Positions 18,274 through 27,361 are shown, numbered from the stretch's first letter. The stretch is 64,000 bases of DNA from Glycomyces luteolus (GCF_027622875.1 NZ_JAPZVP010000001.1:301142-365141); one strand, 5' to 3'. The notes: a model not told the origin generated them from the sequence alone. Translations and numbers: made by a program.

Positions 18274-19667
18274 TGGCGAAACTGTGGGGAGGCCGCTTCT
18301 CCGGCGGCCCGGCCGCCGCCCTCGAGGCGCTGAACGCCTCGATCGGCTTCGACTGGCGCCTCGCGCCGTACGACCTGAAGGCCTCGAAAGCCCATGCGCG
18401 CGTGCTCAACCGGGCCGGGCTGCTCACCGCCGACGAGCTCGCGAAGATGCTCACCGCGCTCGACGAACTCGGCGAGGACGTCGCCTCGGGCGCCTTCACC
18501 GGCACCGTCGCCGACGAGGACGTGCACACCGCGCTCGAACGCGGCCTCGTCGAACGCCTCGGCGATCTCGGCGGCAAGCTCCGGGCGGGCCGCTCGCGCA
18601 ACGACCAGATCGCCACGGACCTGCGCCTGTACTGCCGCGACCGCGCGCGCGGCCTCGCCGCCGACCTCACCGACCTGGTCAGCGCCTTGACCGAGCAGGC
18701 CGCCGGTCTCGTGGACGCGCCCGCGCCGGGCATGACCCACCTCCAGCACGCCCAGCCGATCACCCTCGGCCACCAGCTCCTGGCCCACGCCCAGGGCCTC
18801 CTGCGCGACCTGGACCGCCTGCGGGACTGGGACAAGCGCGCCGCGCTGTCCCCGCTGGGCTCCGGGGCGCTCTCTGGCTCGTCGCTGCCGCTGGACCCGG
18901 TCGCGGTCGCCGAGGAGCTCGGCTTCGACGGTCCCGTCGCGAACTCGCTCGACGGCGTCTCCGACCGCGACTTCGCGGCTGAGCTCTTGTTCGTGTGCTC
19001 GATGGTCGGCATCCACCTCTCCCGCCTGGGGGAGGAGGTCATCCTCTGGTCGAGCCAGGAATTCGGCTGGGTCGCTCTGGACGACGCGTTCTCCACGGGC
19101 TCTTCGATCATGCCGCAGAAGAAGAACCCCGATGTCGCGGAGCTCGCGCGCGGCAAGTCGGGCCGCCTCGTCGGCAACCTGACCGGCCTGCTCGTCACGC
19201 TCAAGGGCCTGCCGTTCACGTACAACAAGGACCTCCAGGAGGACAAGGAGCCGGTCTTCGACTCCCTTGACAACCTGGCGCTCCTGCTTCCGGCCGTGAC
19301 GGGCATGGTCGCGACCATGAAGTTCAATGTGGAGGTGCCGCGCGCGTCGGCCCCTACGGGCTTCAGCCTCGCCACGGAGATCGCGGACTGGCTGGTGCGC
19401 AAGGGCGTCCCGTTCCGCAGCGCCCACGAGATCGCCGGTTCCTGCGTGGCGCACTGCGAGACGCGCGGCATCGAGCTCCACGAGATCGCCGACGCCGACC
19501 TGGCGGGCATCTCCGAGCACCTCGACCCGTCGGTGAAGGCGGTCCTCGACGTGGACGGCGCTTTGGCGGGCCGCACGACCCCGGGCTCGACGGGCCCGAA
19601 GCCGGTGGCCGACCAGCTGGCGCAGGTGCGCGAGCAGATCGACGCCTGGAAGGCCTGGGCCGAGTAG
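18273..19667 (+). CDS. argH: Argininosuccinate lyase
   Basis: 464 residues, fumarase/aspartase superfamily. It splits argininosuccinate into arginine and fumarate. The signature [12 protein letters not shown] (~residues 276-287) holds the catalytic Ser loop; [16 protein letters not shown] and [10 protein letters not shown] are other active-site regions. The ATG overlaps the micro-ORF stop by 1 bp. Its substrate is made by ArgG, which is not encoded in this window. Confidence 0.97.
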   Translation: MAKLWGGRFSGGPAAALEALNASIGFDWRLAPYDLKASKAHARVLNRAGLLTADELAKMLTALDELGEDVASGAFTGTVADEDVHTALERGLVERLGDLGGKLRAGRSRNDQIATDLRLYCRDRARGLAADLTDLVSALTEQAAGLVDAPAPGMTHLQHAQPITLGHQLLAHAQGLLRDLDRLRDWDKRAALSPLGSGALSGSSLPLDPVAVAEELGFDGPVANSLDGVSDRDFAAELLFVCSMVGIHLSRLGEEVILWSSQEFGWVALDDAFSTGSSIMPQKKNPDVAELARGKSGRLVGNLTGLLVTLKGLPFTYNKDLQEDKEPVFDSLDNLALLLPAVTGMVATMKFNVEVPRASAPTGFSLATEIADWLVRKGVPFRSAHEIAGSCVAHCETRGIELHEIADADLAGISEHLDPSVKAVLDVDGALAGRTTPGSTGPKPVADQLAQVREQIDAWKAWAE

Positions 19668-19683
19668 CGGCCCACTACCGCTC

Positions 19684-19722
19684 GACGACAGCGGCCCGTG
19701 CGATGCACGGGCCGCTGTCGTC
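19684..19722 (+). terminator. terminator of the arg operon
   Basis: A perfect 18-bp stem (arm GACGACAGCGGCCCGTGC at 19684-19701, complement at 19705-19722) closes a 3-nt loop. No U-tract follows, which is common for GC-rich actinobacterial terminators. It lies between argH and a convergent gene and can serve both strands. Confidence 0.8.
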
Positions 19723-19730
19723 TGCATCCG

Positions 19731-20228
19731 CTAAGCGGGCGGCGTGATGACGATCTTTCCGGCGCAATGCTGGGAGGGGTTGCCGATGACCGGTTCAGTG
19801 CGGCAGAGGGCCACGGTCAGGTAGTCGATCGAGGCGGTCTCGTCCGCGGTGAGCGCGAACGCGTAGCCGAATGCGTCGCCGCGGTCCGGCATCGCGATGC
19901 GCTCCACGTCCACGGGGGCGTCCTTGTCGTAGGCGATGAACTCGAGGTGGCGGTCGAACGGCTCTACGCCCAGGCAGATGCGGCCGTCCCGGAAGAACGT
20001 GGTCCAGGCCTTGCCGGAGACGTTCACCGTCGGCTCGACGGCGATGTCGGCCCATTCGGCCTCGCCGGCGGTTTCGTAGAGGGTGCAGTAGTCCTCGCCG
20101 AGCGCCTCGGTCGCGAACCCGACCGGTGACGCGGCCGATGCCGGGGTGGCGGTGAGGACGGCGAGTATAGCGATGAGGACCACCAAGGTGGTCCTCATCG
20201 CGTGTCGGAGTGTGTGCGGCGGGTTCAT
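19731..20228 (-). CDS. Hypothetical secreted protein
   Basis: 165 residues with a clear signal peptide (MRTTLVVLIAILAVLTA then TPASA-A cleavage). The mature part has four Cys residues (EDYCTLYE, RICLGVE, ALCRTEP, SQHCAGK), possibly two disulfides, and no family I recognise. ATG 20228 is preferred because GGAG lies 5 nt before it; ATG 20198 starts exactly at the signal peptide but has no ribosome site. The signal-peptide region carries a 32-bp perfect inverted repeat. Confidence 0.65.
   Translation of the reverse strand: MNPPHTLRHAMRTTLVVLIAILAVLTATPASAASPVGFATEALGEDYCTLYETAGEAEWADIAVEPTVNVSGKAWTTFFRDGRICLGVEPFDRHLEFIAYDKDAPVDVERIAMPDRGDAFGYAFALTADETASIDYLTVALCRTEPVIGNPSQHCAGKIVITPPA
20170..20201. 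repeat. 32-bp perfect inverted repeat inside a signal-peptide coding region
   Basis: The arm GCGATGAGGACCACC (20170-20184) and its exact complement (20187-20201) are separated only by AA. It covers the internal ATG at 20198 and the signal peptide start of the 19731-20228 gene, so the mRNA would form a 15-bp hairpin just after initiation. Confidence 0.85.
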
Positions 20229-20296
20229 GGCGACTCCAAGTCGTCTGAAGGGGTGCGCGCCCAACCTTCGCGCTCCGTCGTCTTATATGTACATTC

Positions 20297-20866
20297 CTAA
20301 ATATCCGTGAAGTCCTGGCGGGCGTCAAGCTCCTTGGCGAGCCGCCGCAGCCGCACCGCCGTGAAGACGGTGAAGAATCCCCAGATGATCGCGAAGAACC
20401 CGATGGTCACGACCAGCGCGACGGCGCCTTCGTCCGGGTTGACCAGCAGCAGGATGCCCAGGACGACCCCGGCGAGACCGGAGATGACGAACAGCCAGCG
20501 TCCGCCCGCGTCGCGCGAGAGGCCGAACCCGCTCACGATCGAGCCGACGCCGGTGATGATCGCCCAGAACGCGATCACGTACAGCAGCGCGAGAGCGCTG
20601 ATGCCCGGCCAGACGAGCGCGATGAGGCCGGCGACCACGCCGACGACGCCCATGAAGATGAAGAAGCCGCGTCCGTTGGATCGCTTCGCGCCCATGACGA
20701 TCGCGGTGACGCCGTCAACGATCGCATAGGCGCCGAACAGGACGATGAGCACGTACAGCGTGATCCCGGGCCAGAACACCGCCACGGCGCCGAACACGAT
20801 GGTGAAGATGCCCCGCACCAGCACCCAGGCCCAGTTCTTGGCGAGCAATTCGAGCATCGCGACCAC
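20297..20866 (-). CDS. HdeD/DUF308 family membrane protein
   Basis: 189 residues with six transmembrane helices in repeated pairs (WAWVLVRGIFTIVFGAVAVFW, GITLYVLIVLFGAYAIVDGV, GFFIFMGVVGVVAGLIALVW, LLYVIAFWAIITGVGSIV and two more). The VRGIFTIVFGAVAVFWPGITL start is the hallmark of HdeD-like acid-resistance proteins. In most actinobacteria the role is unknown. Start is GTG 20866; ATG 20857 is an alternative three codons in. The tail KELDARQDFTDI is cytoplasmic. Confidence 0.85.
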   Translation of the reverse strand: MVAMLELLAKNWAWVLVRGIFTIVFGAVAVFWPGITLYVLIVLFGAYAIVDGVTAIVMGAKRSNGRGFFIFMGVVGVVAGLIALVWPGISALALLYVIAFWAIITGVGSIVSGFGLSRDAGGRWLFVISGLAGVVLGILLLVNPDEGAVALVVTIGFFAIIWGFFTVFTAVRLRRLAKELDARQDFTDI

Positions 20867-20926
20867 CCCGTTCCACCTGCGATAACACTTCTATTTCCGA
20901 GGCTAGACCCAACCGGACCGACCAAC

Positions 20927-21106
20927 ATGAATTCCCTGAAACCCGGCAGGGCGGGCATAGCGGAACGGTCGACGCGCATGCCGGTCGATCAGCTGCGGAC
21001 CATCGACACCCAGTACATCGCCGGGGATCTCGTCGATTTCCTGAACCGTGAGGACATGGAGCAGGTCGAGTACGCGGTGGTCCGGTACCTCGGGCTGATG
21101 GCCTGA
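20927..21106 (+). pseudogene. MazF/PemK toxin C-terminal remnant
   Basis: A 59-codon frame whose second half, MPVDQLRTIDTQYIAG followed by DLVDFLNREDMEQVEYAVV and RYLGL, has the pattern of the MazF/PemK C-terminus (DQxRTxDxxxLxxxxGxLxxExMxxVxxALxxxLGL). The N-terminal ~60 residues with the catalytic Arg/Thr core are absent, and no antitoxin gene is next to it. Best read as the eroded end of an endoribonuclease toxin gene. The alternative is a free-standing small protein. Confidence 0.55.
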
Positions 21107-21163
21107 ACCGACCGGCAGGGACGGCGGGCCGAAAAATCGGTTCGCCGTCTCGCGACGGCTGCG

Positions 21164-21175
21164 TAGGCTGCGGGC
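21164..21175 (+). promoter_or_regulatory. -10 element of a leaderless promoter
   Basis: TAGGCT (21164-21169) lies 6 nt before GTG 21176, and no Shine-Dalgarno is present. Confidence 0.4.
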
Positions 21176-21841
21176 GTGAGTGATGCGCTGCGCGGGTTCC
21201 CGTCCGATCCGGCCGCTCTGGCGGAGTTGAACCATCGGGAGGCGGCCGGGTGGCTGCTGGCGGACGGGTGGAACGTCTGCGGTGTGGGGGACTGGGCGAC
21301 GGTGTGGCGCTCGCCCGACGGCGAGCTGGCCGCCCGGGTCAGCCCGTTCGAACCGGCCTACGCGGTCTTCGTGAGCCTGTGCCGCTCGCTCCCCGGCAAT
21401 CCGCTCCTGCCGCGCATCGAGCTCGACTCGCCGCTCGAAGGCGGCGGGCGGCTCTCGGTGATGGAGTTCCTGGCCCCGTCCGATGCCGACCAGGCCGCCT
21501 CGGTCTGGAAACGCTGGGACGAGCCGGAGGCCGACGACCCGGTCATCGCGGTGCGGCGCGAGGCCGAGCGACTGAATAAGGAAGCGGCCCAAGCGATCCC
21601 GTACTGGGGCGGTCTCGACCGCAACCCGAGCAACGTCATGGCGACGCCCGCCGGCGAGCCGCGCCTGGTCGACCTCTTCTACGCCGATGGACTCGCGATC
21701 TACCCCGATCTCCTGGCGGACCCGGCGAAGGTGCTCGCGAGCTTCCCCGCAGAGCTGCGCCGCTACATGGCCGAGATCGGCGCGGTCACGCGGCTGTCGT
21801 CGCCGACCGAAATCGCCGCGATCCGGACCGCCGCCGGCTGA
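21176..21841 (+). CDS. Kinase-like protein of unknown function
   Basis: 221 residues, soluble. DRNPSNVMATPAGEPRLVDLFYADG resembles the catalytic and metal-binding loops of the protein-kinase/aminoglycoside-phosphotransferase fold (D-x4-N then LVD). GDWATVWRSPDGELAARVSPFE resembles the nucleotide-binding strand, although the usual VxK Lys is replaced by AAR. It could be an atypical or inactive kinase. The GTG start fits a leaderless transcript. It converges on the MMPL gene with a shared terminator. Confidence 0.5.
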   Translation: MSDALRGFPSDPAALAELNHREAAGWLLADGWNVCGVGDWATVWRSPDGELAARVSPFEPAYAVFVSLCRSLPGNPLLPRIELDSPLEGGGRLSVMEFLAPSDADQAASVWKRWDEPEADDPVIAVRREAERLNKEAAQAIPYWGGLDRNPSNVMATPAGEPRLVDLFYADGLAIYPDLLADPAKVLASFPAELRRYMAEIGAVTRLSSPTEIAAIRTAAG

Positions 21842-21849
21842 GGCGTTCG

Positions 21850-21894
21850 GGAGCACTGCGGCCCCGACGGTTCGCGTCGGGGCCGCAATGCTCC
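21850..21894. terminator. bidirectional terminator
   Basis: GGAGCA-c-TGCGGCCCCGAC (21850-21868) pairs with GTCGGGGCCGCA-a-TGCTCC (21876-21894), an 18-bp stem with one internal mismatch, followed on + by TGTTTCCGTT. It separates two convergent genes. Confidence 0.85.
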
Positions 21895-21910
21895 TGTTTC
21901 CGTTGGGGTT

Positions 21911-24040
21911 CTAGCGGGCCGCGACCGGTTCGCGTTCGGCCTGCTTCGGCTCGGTCTCGGGTTCGACGGTGACGTGCGGCAGGGCCTTGTCGAGCCACTG
22001 GGGGATCCACCAGGCGCCGCGTCCCATGACCTTCATGATCGCGGGGACGAGGAGGCTGCGGATCACGAAGGCGTCGATGAAGATCGCGACGGCCATGCTG
22101 ATGCCGAACTGCTGGAGGAGGCGGGCGTCGTCGAGGATGAAGGAGCCGAAGACGGCCATCATGATCGCCGCGGCGGCGGTCACGACGCCGCCGGTTGAGG
22201 CGAGGCCGCGGCGGACCGCTTCAGTCGCGTTGCCGGTGCGCTGCCATTCCTCGCGCATCCGGGACATGAGGAAAACCTCGTAGTCCATCGAGAGCCCGAA
22301 GATGATCGCGAAGGACATCACCGGCACGAAGGCCTCGACCGGTCCGGCCGGGATGCCGAACATGCCCTCCTGGAAGATCCAGGCGACCACGCCGAGGCTC
22401 GCGCCGATCGTCATCAGGTTGAGGATCGCGGCCTTGACCGGGATCAGGACCGAGCGGAACACGATCATCAGCAGCAGGAGCGACAGGCCGACGACGAAGA
22501 GGAGGAACAGCGGGGCCTTCTCGATCATGATGTCGCTGAAGTCGATCGCGGCGGCGGTGGAGCCGCCGACGAGCTGCGTACCCTCGACGTCGTTCAAAAC
22601 GTCGTCGCGGAGCTCGTGGACGAGATCCACAGTGGCCTGATCGGCCGGCCCGGCGGTGCCGACGACCGTGGACAGCCACAGGTCTTCGCCGATCGCGAAG
22701 GGCGGCGAGGCCAGCTCCACGGTGTCCATGCCGGACATGGCGTCGTAGGCGGCGGTCGCTTCGGCTTCGGTGCCGTCGGTGACGACCATCAGCGGGCCGT
22801 TGAAGCCCTCCCCGAATCCCTCGGAGAGCATGTCGTAGGCCTCGCGGCTGGTCGTGCCCTCGGCGTCGGTCCCGGCGTCGGCGAAGCCCAGGCGCAGGTC
22901 GAGCAGCGGGGTCGCGAGGGCCGCGAGTCCGGCGGTGACCACGATGATCGCGAGCCACGCCCGCTTCTCGACGAACCGGGACCAGCCGACCCAGCGGGAA
23001 CCCGGGGCGCGCTTGGCCTTCGCGGCCCTCTTGCGCACGGACTTCTCGATCCGCTTGCCGAACAGCGCCAGCAGCGCGGGCAGCAGCGTCACCGAGGCGA
23101 GCATCGTCACGAGCACGGTGAGCGCCACCGCGATCGCGACCGCCTGGAGCGAGCCCAGGCCGAGCGCGAACAGGCCCATCAGCGCCACGATGACCACCGA
23201 ACCGGCGAACAGGACCGAGCGTCCGGCCGTGTCGAGCGCGGTAGCGGCGGCGGCCTTGCGGCTCGCGCCGTGCTGGAGCTCGGCGCGGAAGCGGGCGAAG
23301 ATGATCAGCGCGTAGTCCACGCCCACGCCGAAGCCGACGAGGAACATGATGGGCGTCAAGAAGGTCGGCAGCGTGACCACATGGGACACCAGCATCGACA
23401 GGCAGAACGCGGTGCCCACGGCGAACACGGCGGTGATGAGCGGGAGGCTCGCGGCCAGCAGGGACCCGAACATGAGCACGAGGATGACGAGGGCCGCGAG
23501 CATGCCGATGCCCTCGGCCGCGCCGCCGCCGCCCTCGCCGGCCTCGCGGATCACGTCGCCGCCGAGCGCGAACGTCACGCCGTCGCCGGAGGCCTCCTCG
23601 GCCATCGGGATCAGCTCCGCCGCCTCAGCGGTGGTGCCCTCCCAGGTCGCGGTGGCGTAGCCGACCGTGCCGTCCTCGCTGACGGCGCCGTACTCGGCGA
23701 ACGGGTCGTTCACGCCGGTCACGCCCGGCTCGCCGGCCAGGTCGTCGAGAAAGGCCGTGACCCGGTCCTGCTGGGCGGCAACGTCATCGGCGCCGAAGAC
23801 CACCTGCACGGTGGACTCGTTGGCTTCGGGGGCGCGCTCGTCGAGGAGGTCGGAGAGCTCCTGCGACTCGGTGCCGGGCATCGAGCTGTCGTCTTCAAAA
23901 GCGGAACCGGCCATGCTCGACGCGCCGATGGCGGCGGCGAACACGAGGACCCAGAGGAGGAGTGCGATCAGCGGGCGGCGCTGCGTCCAACCGGACAGCC
24001 GCGCGAGCGCTGAGGGCCTTGCGTCAAGGTGTGGCTTCAT
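21911..24040 (-). CDS. MMPL family RND-type transporter
   Basis: 709 residues. Twelve transmembrane helices are arranged as 1+5 twice, each followed by an extracytoplasmic domain: the first helix is RRPLIALLLWVLVFAAAIGAS, a loop (~residues 45-175), then helices with GVGVDYALIIFARFR (the MMPL proton-relay motif), and a second half with GLSMDYEVFLMSRMREE. Such proteins export lipids, siderophores or drugs using the proton gradient. ATG 24040 is taken as start; GTG 24049 is possible. No adjacent regulator is evident. Confidence 0.92.
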   Translation of the reverse strand: MKPHLDARPSALARLSGWTQRRPLIALLLWVLVFAAAIGASSMAGSAFEDDSSMPGTESQELSDLLDERAPEANESTVQVVFGADDVAAQQDRVTAFLDDLAGEPGVTGVNDPFAEYGAVSEDGTVGYATATWEGTTAEAAELIPMAEEASGDGVTFALGGDVIREAGEGGGGAAEGIGMLAALVILVLMFGSLLAASLPLITAVFAVGTAFCLSMLVSHVVTLPTFLTPIMFLVGFGVGVDYALIIFARFRAELQHGASRKAAAATALDTAGRSVLFAGSVVIVALMGLFALGLGSLQAVAIAVALTVLVTMLASVTLLPALLALFGKRIEKSVRKRAAKAKRAPGSRWVGWSRFVEKRAWLAIIVVTAGLAALATPLLDLRLGFADAGTDAEGTTSREAYDMLSEGFGEGFNGPLMVVTDGTEAEATAAYDAMSGMDTVELASPPFAIGEDLWLSTVVGTAGPADQATVDLVHELRDDVLNDVEGTQLVGGSTAAAIDFSDIMIEKAPLFLLFVVGLSLLLLMIVFRSVLIPVKAAILNLMTIGASLGVVAWIFQEGMFGIPAGPVEAFVPVMSFAIIFGLSMDYEVFLMSRMREEWQRTGNATEAVRRGLASTGGVVTAAAAIMMAVFGSFILDDARLLQQFGISMAVAIFIDAFVIRSLLVPAIMKVMGRGAWWIPQWLDKALPHVTVEPETEPKQAEREPVAAR

Positions 24041-24245
24041 GATGACCACTGTCGCCGTCCGACACGCCTCCCCGCATCGGCTCAGCAGCGGTGTCCGCCC
24101 TACGTCCCAGGGATGAGACCCACCGCCCTGGCCTACGTCCTGAGTCGCATCGCCCGCGATTGACCGTCTCGGATCCGTTCAGCCCGGTCCGGCGGAGCAC
24201 GTTGAATTCACAAGAGCGCGTCATATCGCCTGAACACATGGTTAG

Positions 24246-24256
24246 GTGATCATCAC
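24246..24256. promoter_or_regulatory. short dyad in the divergent MMPL/DUF3494 promoter region
   Basis: GTGATCATCAC is a perfect 11-bp palindrome 66 bp before the DUF3494 start. It may be an operator; the cognate protein is unknown. Confidence 0.3.
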
Positions 24257-24322
24257 GTGCTCTTTGGGGTATTGCTCAGGACGATGGGTCGTTCCGACAC
24301 GGACGACGGAAACGGGAATCAA

Positions 24323-25393
24323 ATGAAGGCAAGCCTGCGGAGACTTCGGTGGCGAACGCTCACTCCAGTGGCCGCCGTTCCAGCAACCGTGGGGATCGCC
24401 GCCGCCTTGACGATGTCCTTTCCAGCGGGCGCCCAAGCCCAGGAAGCGCCGGTCGGATTGGGGACCGCCGACGAATACTCGGTTCTGGCGGGCTCGACCG
24501 TCACCAACACGGGGGACACCACTCTGGAGCAGAGCCTCGGCGTCAGTCCCGGCAGCACCGCCACAGGCTTCCCGCCCGGCACCGTAGGCGGAGAGACGCA
24601 CCTGGCGGATGCGGATGCCGACCAGGCGAAGCTCGATCTCACGACCGCCTACAACGACGCGGCCGGACGCACCCCGTTCACGGACCTGGACGCGGAACTG
24701 GGCGGTGAGACCCTGACGGCCGGGGTCTACCGCATCGCCGCGGCACAGCTCACCGGACAGCTGACGCTCGACCTCGAAGAGGACCCCGAGGGCGTCTTCA
24801 TCTTCCAGATCGAGTCCACACTCATCACCGCGTCCGACAGCAGCGTCATCTTCGTCAACGGCGCCTCGCCGTGCAACGTCTACTGGCAGGTCGGCAGTTC
24901 GGCGACGCTCGGGACCGGGACCGACTTCATAGGGAACATCATGGCCTCGGCCTCGATCACCATGAACACCGGCGCGAACCTGGAAGGCCGCGCACTGGCG
25001 CAGACCGCCGCGGTGACGCTCGACACCAATACCATCACCGCACCGGCTTGCGCACCGACGTCCCCGCCGACGGACGGCCCGACGGACAACCCGACCGACG
25101 GTCCTGGCGGAACTGGCGGAACTGGCGGAACTGGCGGGCCCGGTGGCGGTTCCGGCGGTCCGGGTGGGAACGGCGGCTCGGGTGGGAACGGCGATTCCGG
25201 AGGGAACGGCGATTCGGACAACGACGGCTCAGGCTCGGGTGTGGATGATTCGGCCGACGGCTCCGGGAACGGCGAAGGACTGCCCACCACCGGCAACGGC
25301 GTATCGACAGCCGTCGTGAGCGCGGGTCTTGCGCTCATCGCAGCGGGCGGACTGTTCGCGATCGTCGCACGGCGCCGCGCACGACAAAACTGA
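24323..25393 (+). CDS. Sortase-anchored DUF3494 (ice-binding-like) surface protein
   Basis: 356 residues. A twin-basic signal peptide (MKASLRRLRWRT, then a hydrophobic core ending GAQAQ) is followed by a DUF3494 domain (~residues 45-235: GLGTADEYSVLAGSTVTNTG, TAYNDAAGRTPF, ELGGETLTAGVYRI, FIFQIESTLITAS, PCNVYWQVGSSATLGT, GNIMASASITMNTGANLEGR, ALAQTAAVTLDTNTI). This beta-helix fold is known from ice-binding and adhesin proteins. A Pro/Thr then Gly-rich linker (with three GGT copies) precedes LPTTG, a membrane helix and RRRARQN, a complete sortase sorting signal. It is therefore wall-anchored; ice binding itself is unproven. Confidence 0.85.
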   Translation: MKASLRRLRWRTLTPVAAVPATVGIAAALTMSFPAGAQAQEAPVGLGTADEYSVLAGSTVTNTGDTTLEQSLGVSPGSTATGFPPGTVGGETHLADADADQAKLDLTTAYNDAAGRTPFTDLDAELGGETLTAGVYRIAAAQLTGQLTLDLEEDPEGVFIFQIESTLITASDSSVIFVNGASPCNVYWQVGSSATLGTGTDFIGNIMASASITMNTGANLEGRALAQTAAVTLDTNTITAPACAPTSPPTDGPTDNPTDGPGGTGGTGGTGGPGGGSGGPGGNGGSGGNGDSGGNGDSDNDGSGSGVDDSADGSGNGEGLPTTGNGVSTAVVSAGLALIAAGGLFAIVARRRARQN

Positions 25394-25497
25394 TCAACGC
25401 CGGCCGGTCCGCCTCCGGATGGACCGGCTGCGCCGTGCCACCAGGTTCCGGCGCGGGCCGGTCGCTCTGATCACCGGCGCAGGAGCGACCGCGAGCG

Positions 25498-26169
25498 TCA
25501 CTCGCCGTCGGTCCAGGTCGGCCGCACCAGGCCCGACTCGTACGCGGTGACGACCAGCTGCGCCCGGTCGCGCGCCGAGAGCTTCGACATGATGCGGCTG
25601 ACATGCGTCTTCGCCGTGGCGGGGGAGAGGAACAGGGCCCCGGCGATCTCGTCGTTGCTCATGCCCGTGGCCACCAGCTTGAGCACCTCGGTCTCTCGCT
25701 CCGTGAGCGCGTTCAGCTTCGAACTCGGCTCCGGCCGGGCGATGCGCCCGGCGAACTCGCCGATGAGCCGCCGCGTGACCTTCGGCGAGATCAGCGCGTC
25801 GCCGGCCGCGACCACCCGGATCGCGTGGATCAGTTCGTCGGGGTCGGTGTCCTTCACGAGGAACCCGCTCGCGCCCGCGCGCAGCGCCCGGTACACGTAG
25901 TCGTCCTCGTCGAAGGTCGTCAGGATCACCACTTTGACGCCGTCGAGCTTGGGGTCCTTCCCGATCCGCTCGGTCGCCTCCAGGCCGTCCATATCGGGCA
26001 TCCGGATGTCCATGAGCGCCACGTCGGGACGGTGCCGCCGCGCCAGCTCCAGGGCCTCCGCCCCGTTGCCCGCCTCCGCGACCAGCTCGATGTCCTCCTC
26101 GTCGCCGAGGATCGAGGCGAAGCCCGCCCGAACCAGCCGCTGGTCGTCCACCAGCATCACCCGGATCAC
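25498..26169 (-). CDS. Response regulator, NarL/FixJ family
   Basis: 223 residues. Receiver: VMLVDDQRLVRAGF, phospho-acceptor Asp in VALMDIRMPDMDG, Lys in LVKDTD. HTH: LTERETEVLKLVATGMSNDEIA and KTHVSRIMSKLSARDRAQLV. Its ATG overlaps the stop of the upstream kinase by 4 bp, so they are co-transcribed as kinase then regulator. Confidence 0.93.
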   Translation of the reverse strand: MIRVMLVDDQRLVRAGFASILGDEEDIELVAEAGNGAEALELARRHRPDVALMDIRMPDMDGLEATERIGKDPKLDGVKVVILTTFDEDDYVYRALRAGASGFLVKDTDPDELIHAIRVVAAGDALISPKVTRRLIGEFAGRIARPEPSSKLNALTERETEVLKLVATGMSNDEIAGALFLSPATAKTHVSRIMSKLSARDRAQLVVTAYESGLVRPTWTDGE

Positions 26170-27305
26170 CTGTCAACCTCCAGCGGCCATGTGGCCTCGA
26201 CCGTGAAGCCGCCGTCATCGCGCGGCCCCGCGTTGAAGGTACCGCCGAGGCTCTCGGCCCGCTCGCGCATCCCCGTCAGGCCGTTTCCGGCTTCCTTGGC
26301 GCCCTTGGCGTCCCCCGCGCCGTCATCGATCACCGCGACCGCGAGCGTCGACGTCCCGGTGACGATCTTGACCAGCACCCGCTTCGCCTTCGCGTGCCGC
26401 AGCACGTTCGTCAGCGACTCCTGCACCACCCGGTACGCCGCCGCGTCCACCGCCACCGGCAGCTCGGCACTGCCGTCCTTCCGCAGTTCCACCTCGAGGC
26501 CCGACGCCCGCGCCGCCGCCAGCAGCGAGGGCAGCTGCTCCAGACTCGGCCCCGGCCCGGTCGGCGAATCCTCACCTGGCTCGCGCAGCACCCCGACCAT
26601 CGCCCGCAGCTCCCGCAGCGACATCTGGCTCGTGTCCGCGATGACCTGCAGCGTCTCCTCGGTGCGGAACGCGGGGTCCCGCTTGAGCTTCCGCAGTGCC
26701 GCCGCCGTCTGCACGTTGATGAGCGACAAGTGGTGCCCGACCGCGTCGTGCAGCTCACGCGCGATCCGCAGTCGCTCCTCGGCCACGCTCCGCCGCTGCG
26801 TCTCCGCAAGGGCCACCGCCGTTTCGGCCCGGTACCGCCGGTAGTGCGCCACGACCGCGCCGATCGCCGGGACCGCGATGATCCATCCGCCGAGCATGAA
26901 CGTCTCGCTCTCGGTCATGTGCGCGAAGTCCGCCATGATCTCCGAGATCACCACCGTCAGGAACACCAGCCCCGCGATCACGCCCGCCGCGCAAAACCGC
27001 CCCAGCGCCGCGAGCGTGTACAGCGCGATCACGAACGCCAGGAGCATCGGCCCATCGGTCGACGACGCCGGGTAGTACACGATCGTGCAAGCCATCGTGA
27101 TCAACGTGACCGCGAGCGGGAACGCGCTGCGGAGGAACAGCACCGCGCACGAGACGAACAGGACCGTCCACGCCAGGGACTCGTTCAGCCCCTCCGTGTC
27201 CCGCACCCGCATGGCCCACTGCGTGAGCGTCCAGCCCAGCACGATCACGGCGTTGAGGGCCCCCACGAGGAGATCCATGCGGGAGATCGAGAAGCGTTGC
27301 GACAC
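26166..27305 (-). CDS. Sensor histidine kinase, NarL/HisKA_3 type
   Basis: 379 residues. Membrane helices occupy residues ~10-155, then HisKA_3 with His186 in RIARELHDAVGHHLSLI, N-box VVQESLTNVLRHAKA and G-box GNGLTGMRERAESLGG. The GTG at 27305 is 7 nt after TAGGCT (27313-27318, minus strand), so it is probably leaderless; GGAGG is too close (1 nt) to serve as a ribosome site. Confidence 0.9.
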   Translation of the reverse strand: MSQRFSISRMDLLVGALNAVIVLGWTLTQWAMRVRDTEGLNESLAWTVLFVSCAVLFLRSAFPLAVTLITMACTIVYYPASSTDGPMLLAFVIALYTLAALGRFCAAGVIAGLVFLTVVISEIMADFAHMTESETFMLGGWIIAVPAIGAVVAHYRRYRAETAVALAETQRRSVAEERLRIARELHDAVGHHLSLINVQTAAALRKLKRDPAFRTEETLQVIADTSQMSLRELRAMVGVLREPGEDSPTGPGPSLEQLPSLLAAARASGLEVELRKDGSAELPVAVDAAAYRVVQESLTNVLRHAKAKRVLVKIVTGTSTLAVAVIDDGAGDAKGAKEAGNGLTGMRERAESLGGTFNAGPRDDGGFTVEATWPLEVDR

Positions 27306-27322
27306 GCCTCCAAGCCTAAGGA

Positions 27323-27350
27323 GGAGCGCCCGGCCGCGGCCGGGCGCTCC
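27323..27350 (-). terminator. terminator of tex
   Basis: GGAGCGCCCGGCC (27323-27335) pairs perfectly with GGCCGGGCGCTCC (27338-27350). It lies just downstream of the tex stop and upstream of the histidine kinase start on the same strand. Confidence 0.75.
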
Positions 27351-27361
27351 GACATCCGCGG

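Noticed and set aside
20927-20975. Promoter-proximal part of the MazF-like frame as a functional toxin N-terminus
   Set aside because: It lacks the conserved N-terminal strands and catalytic residues of MazF.
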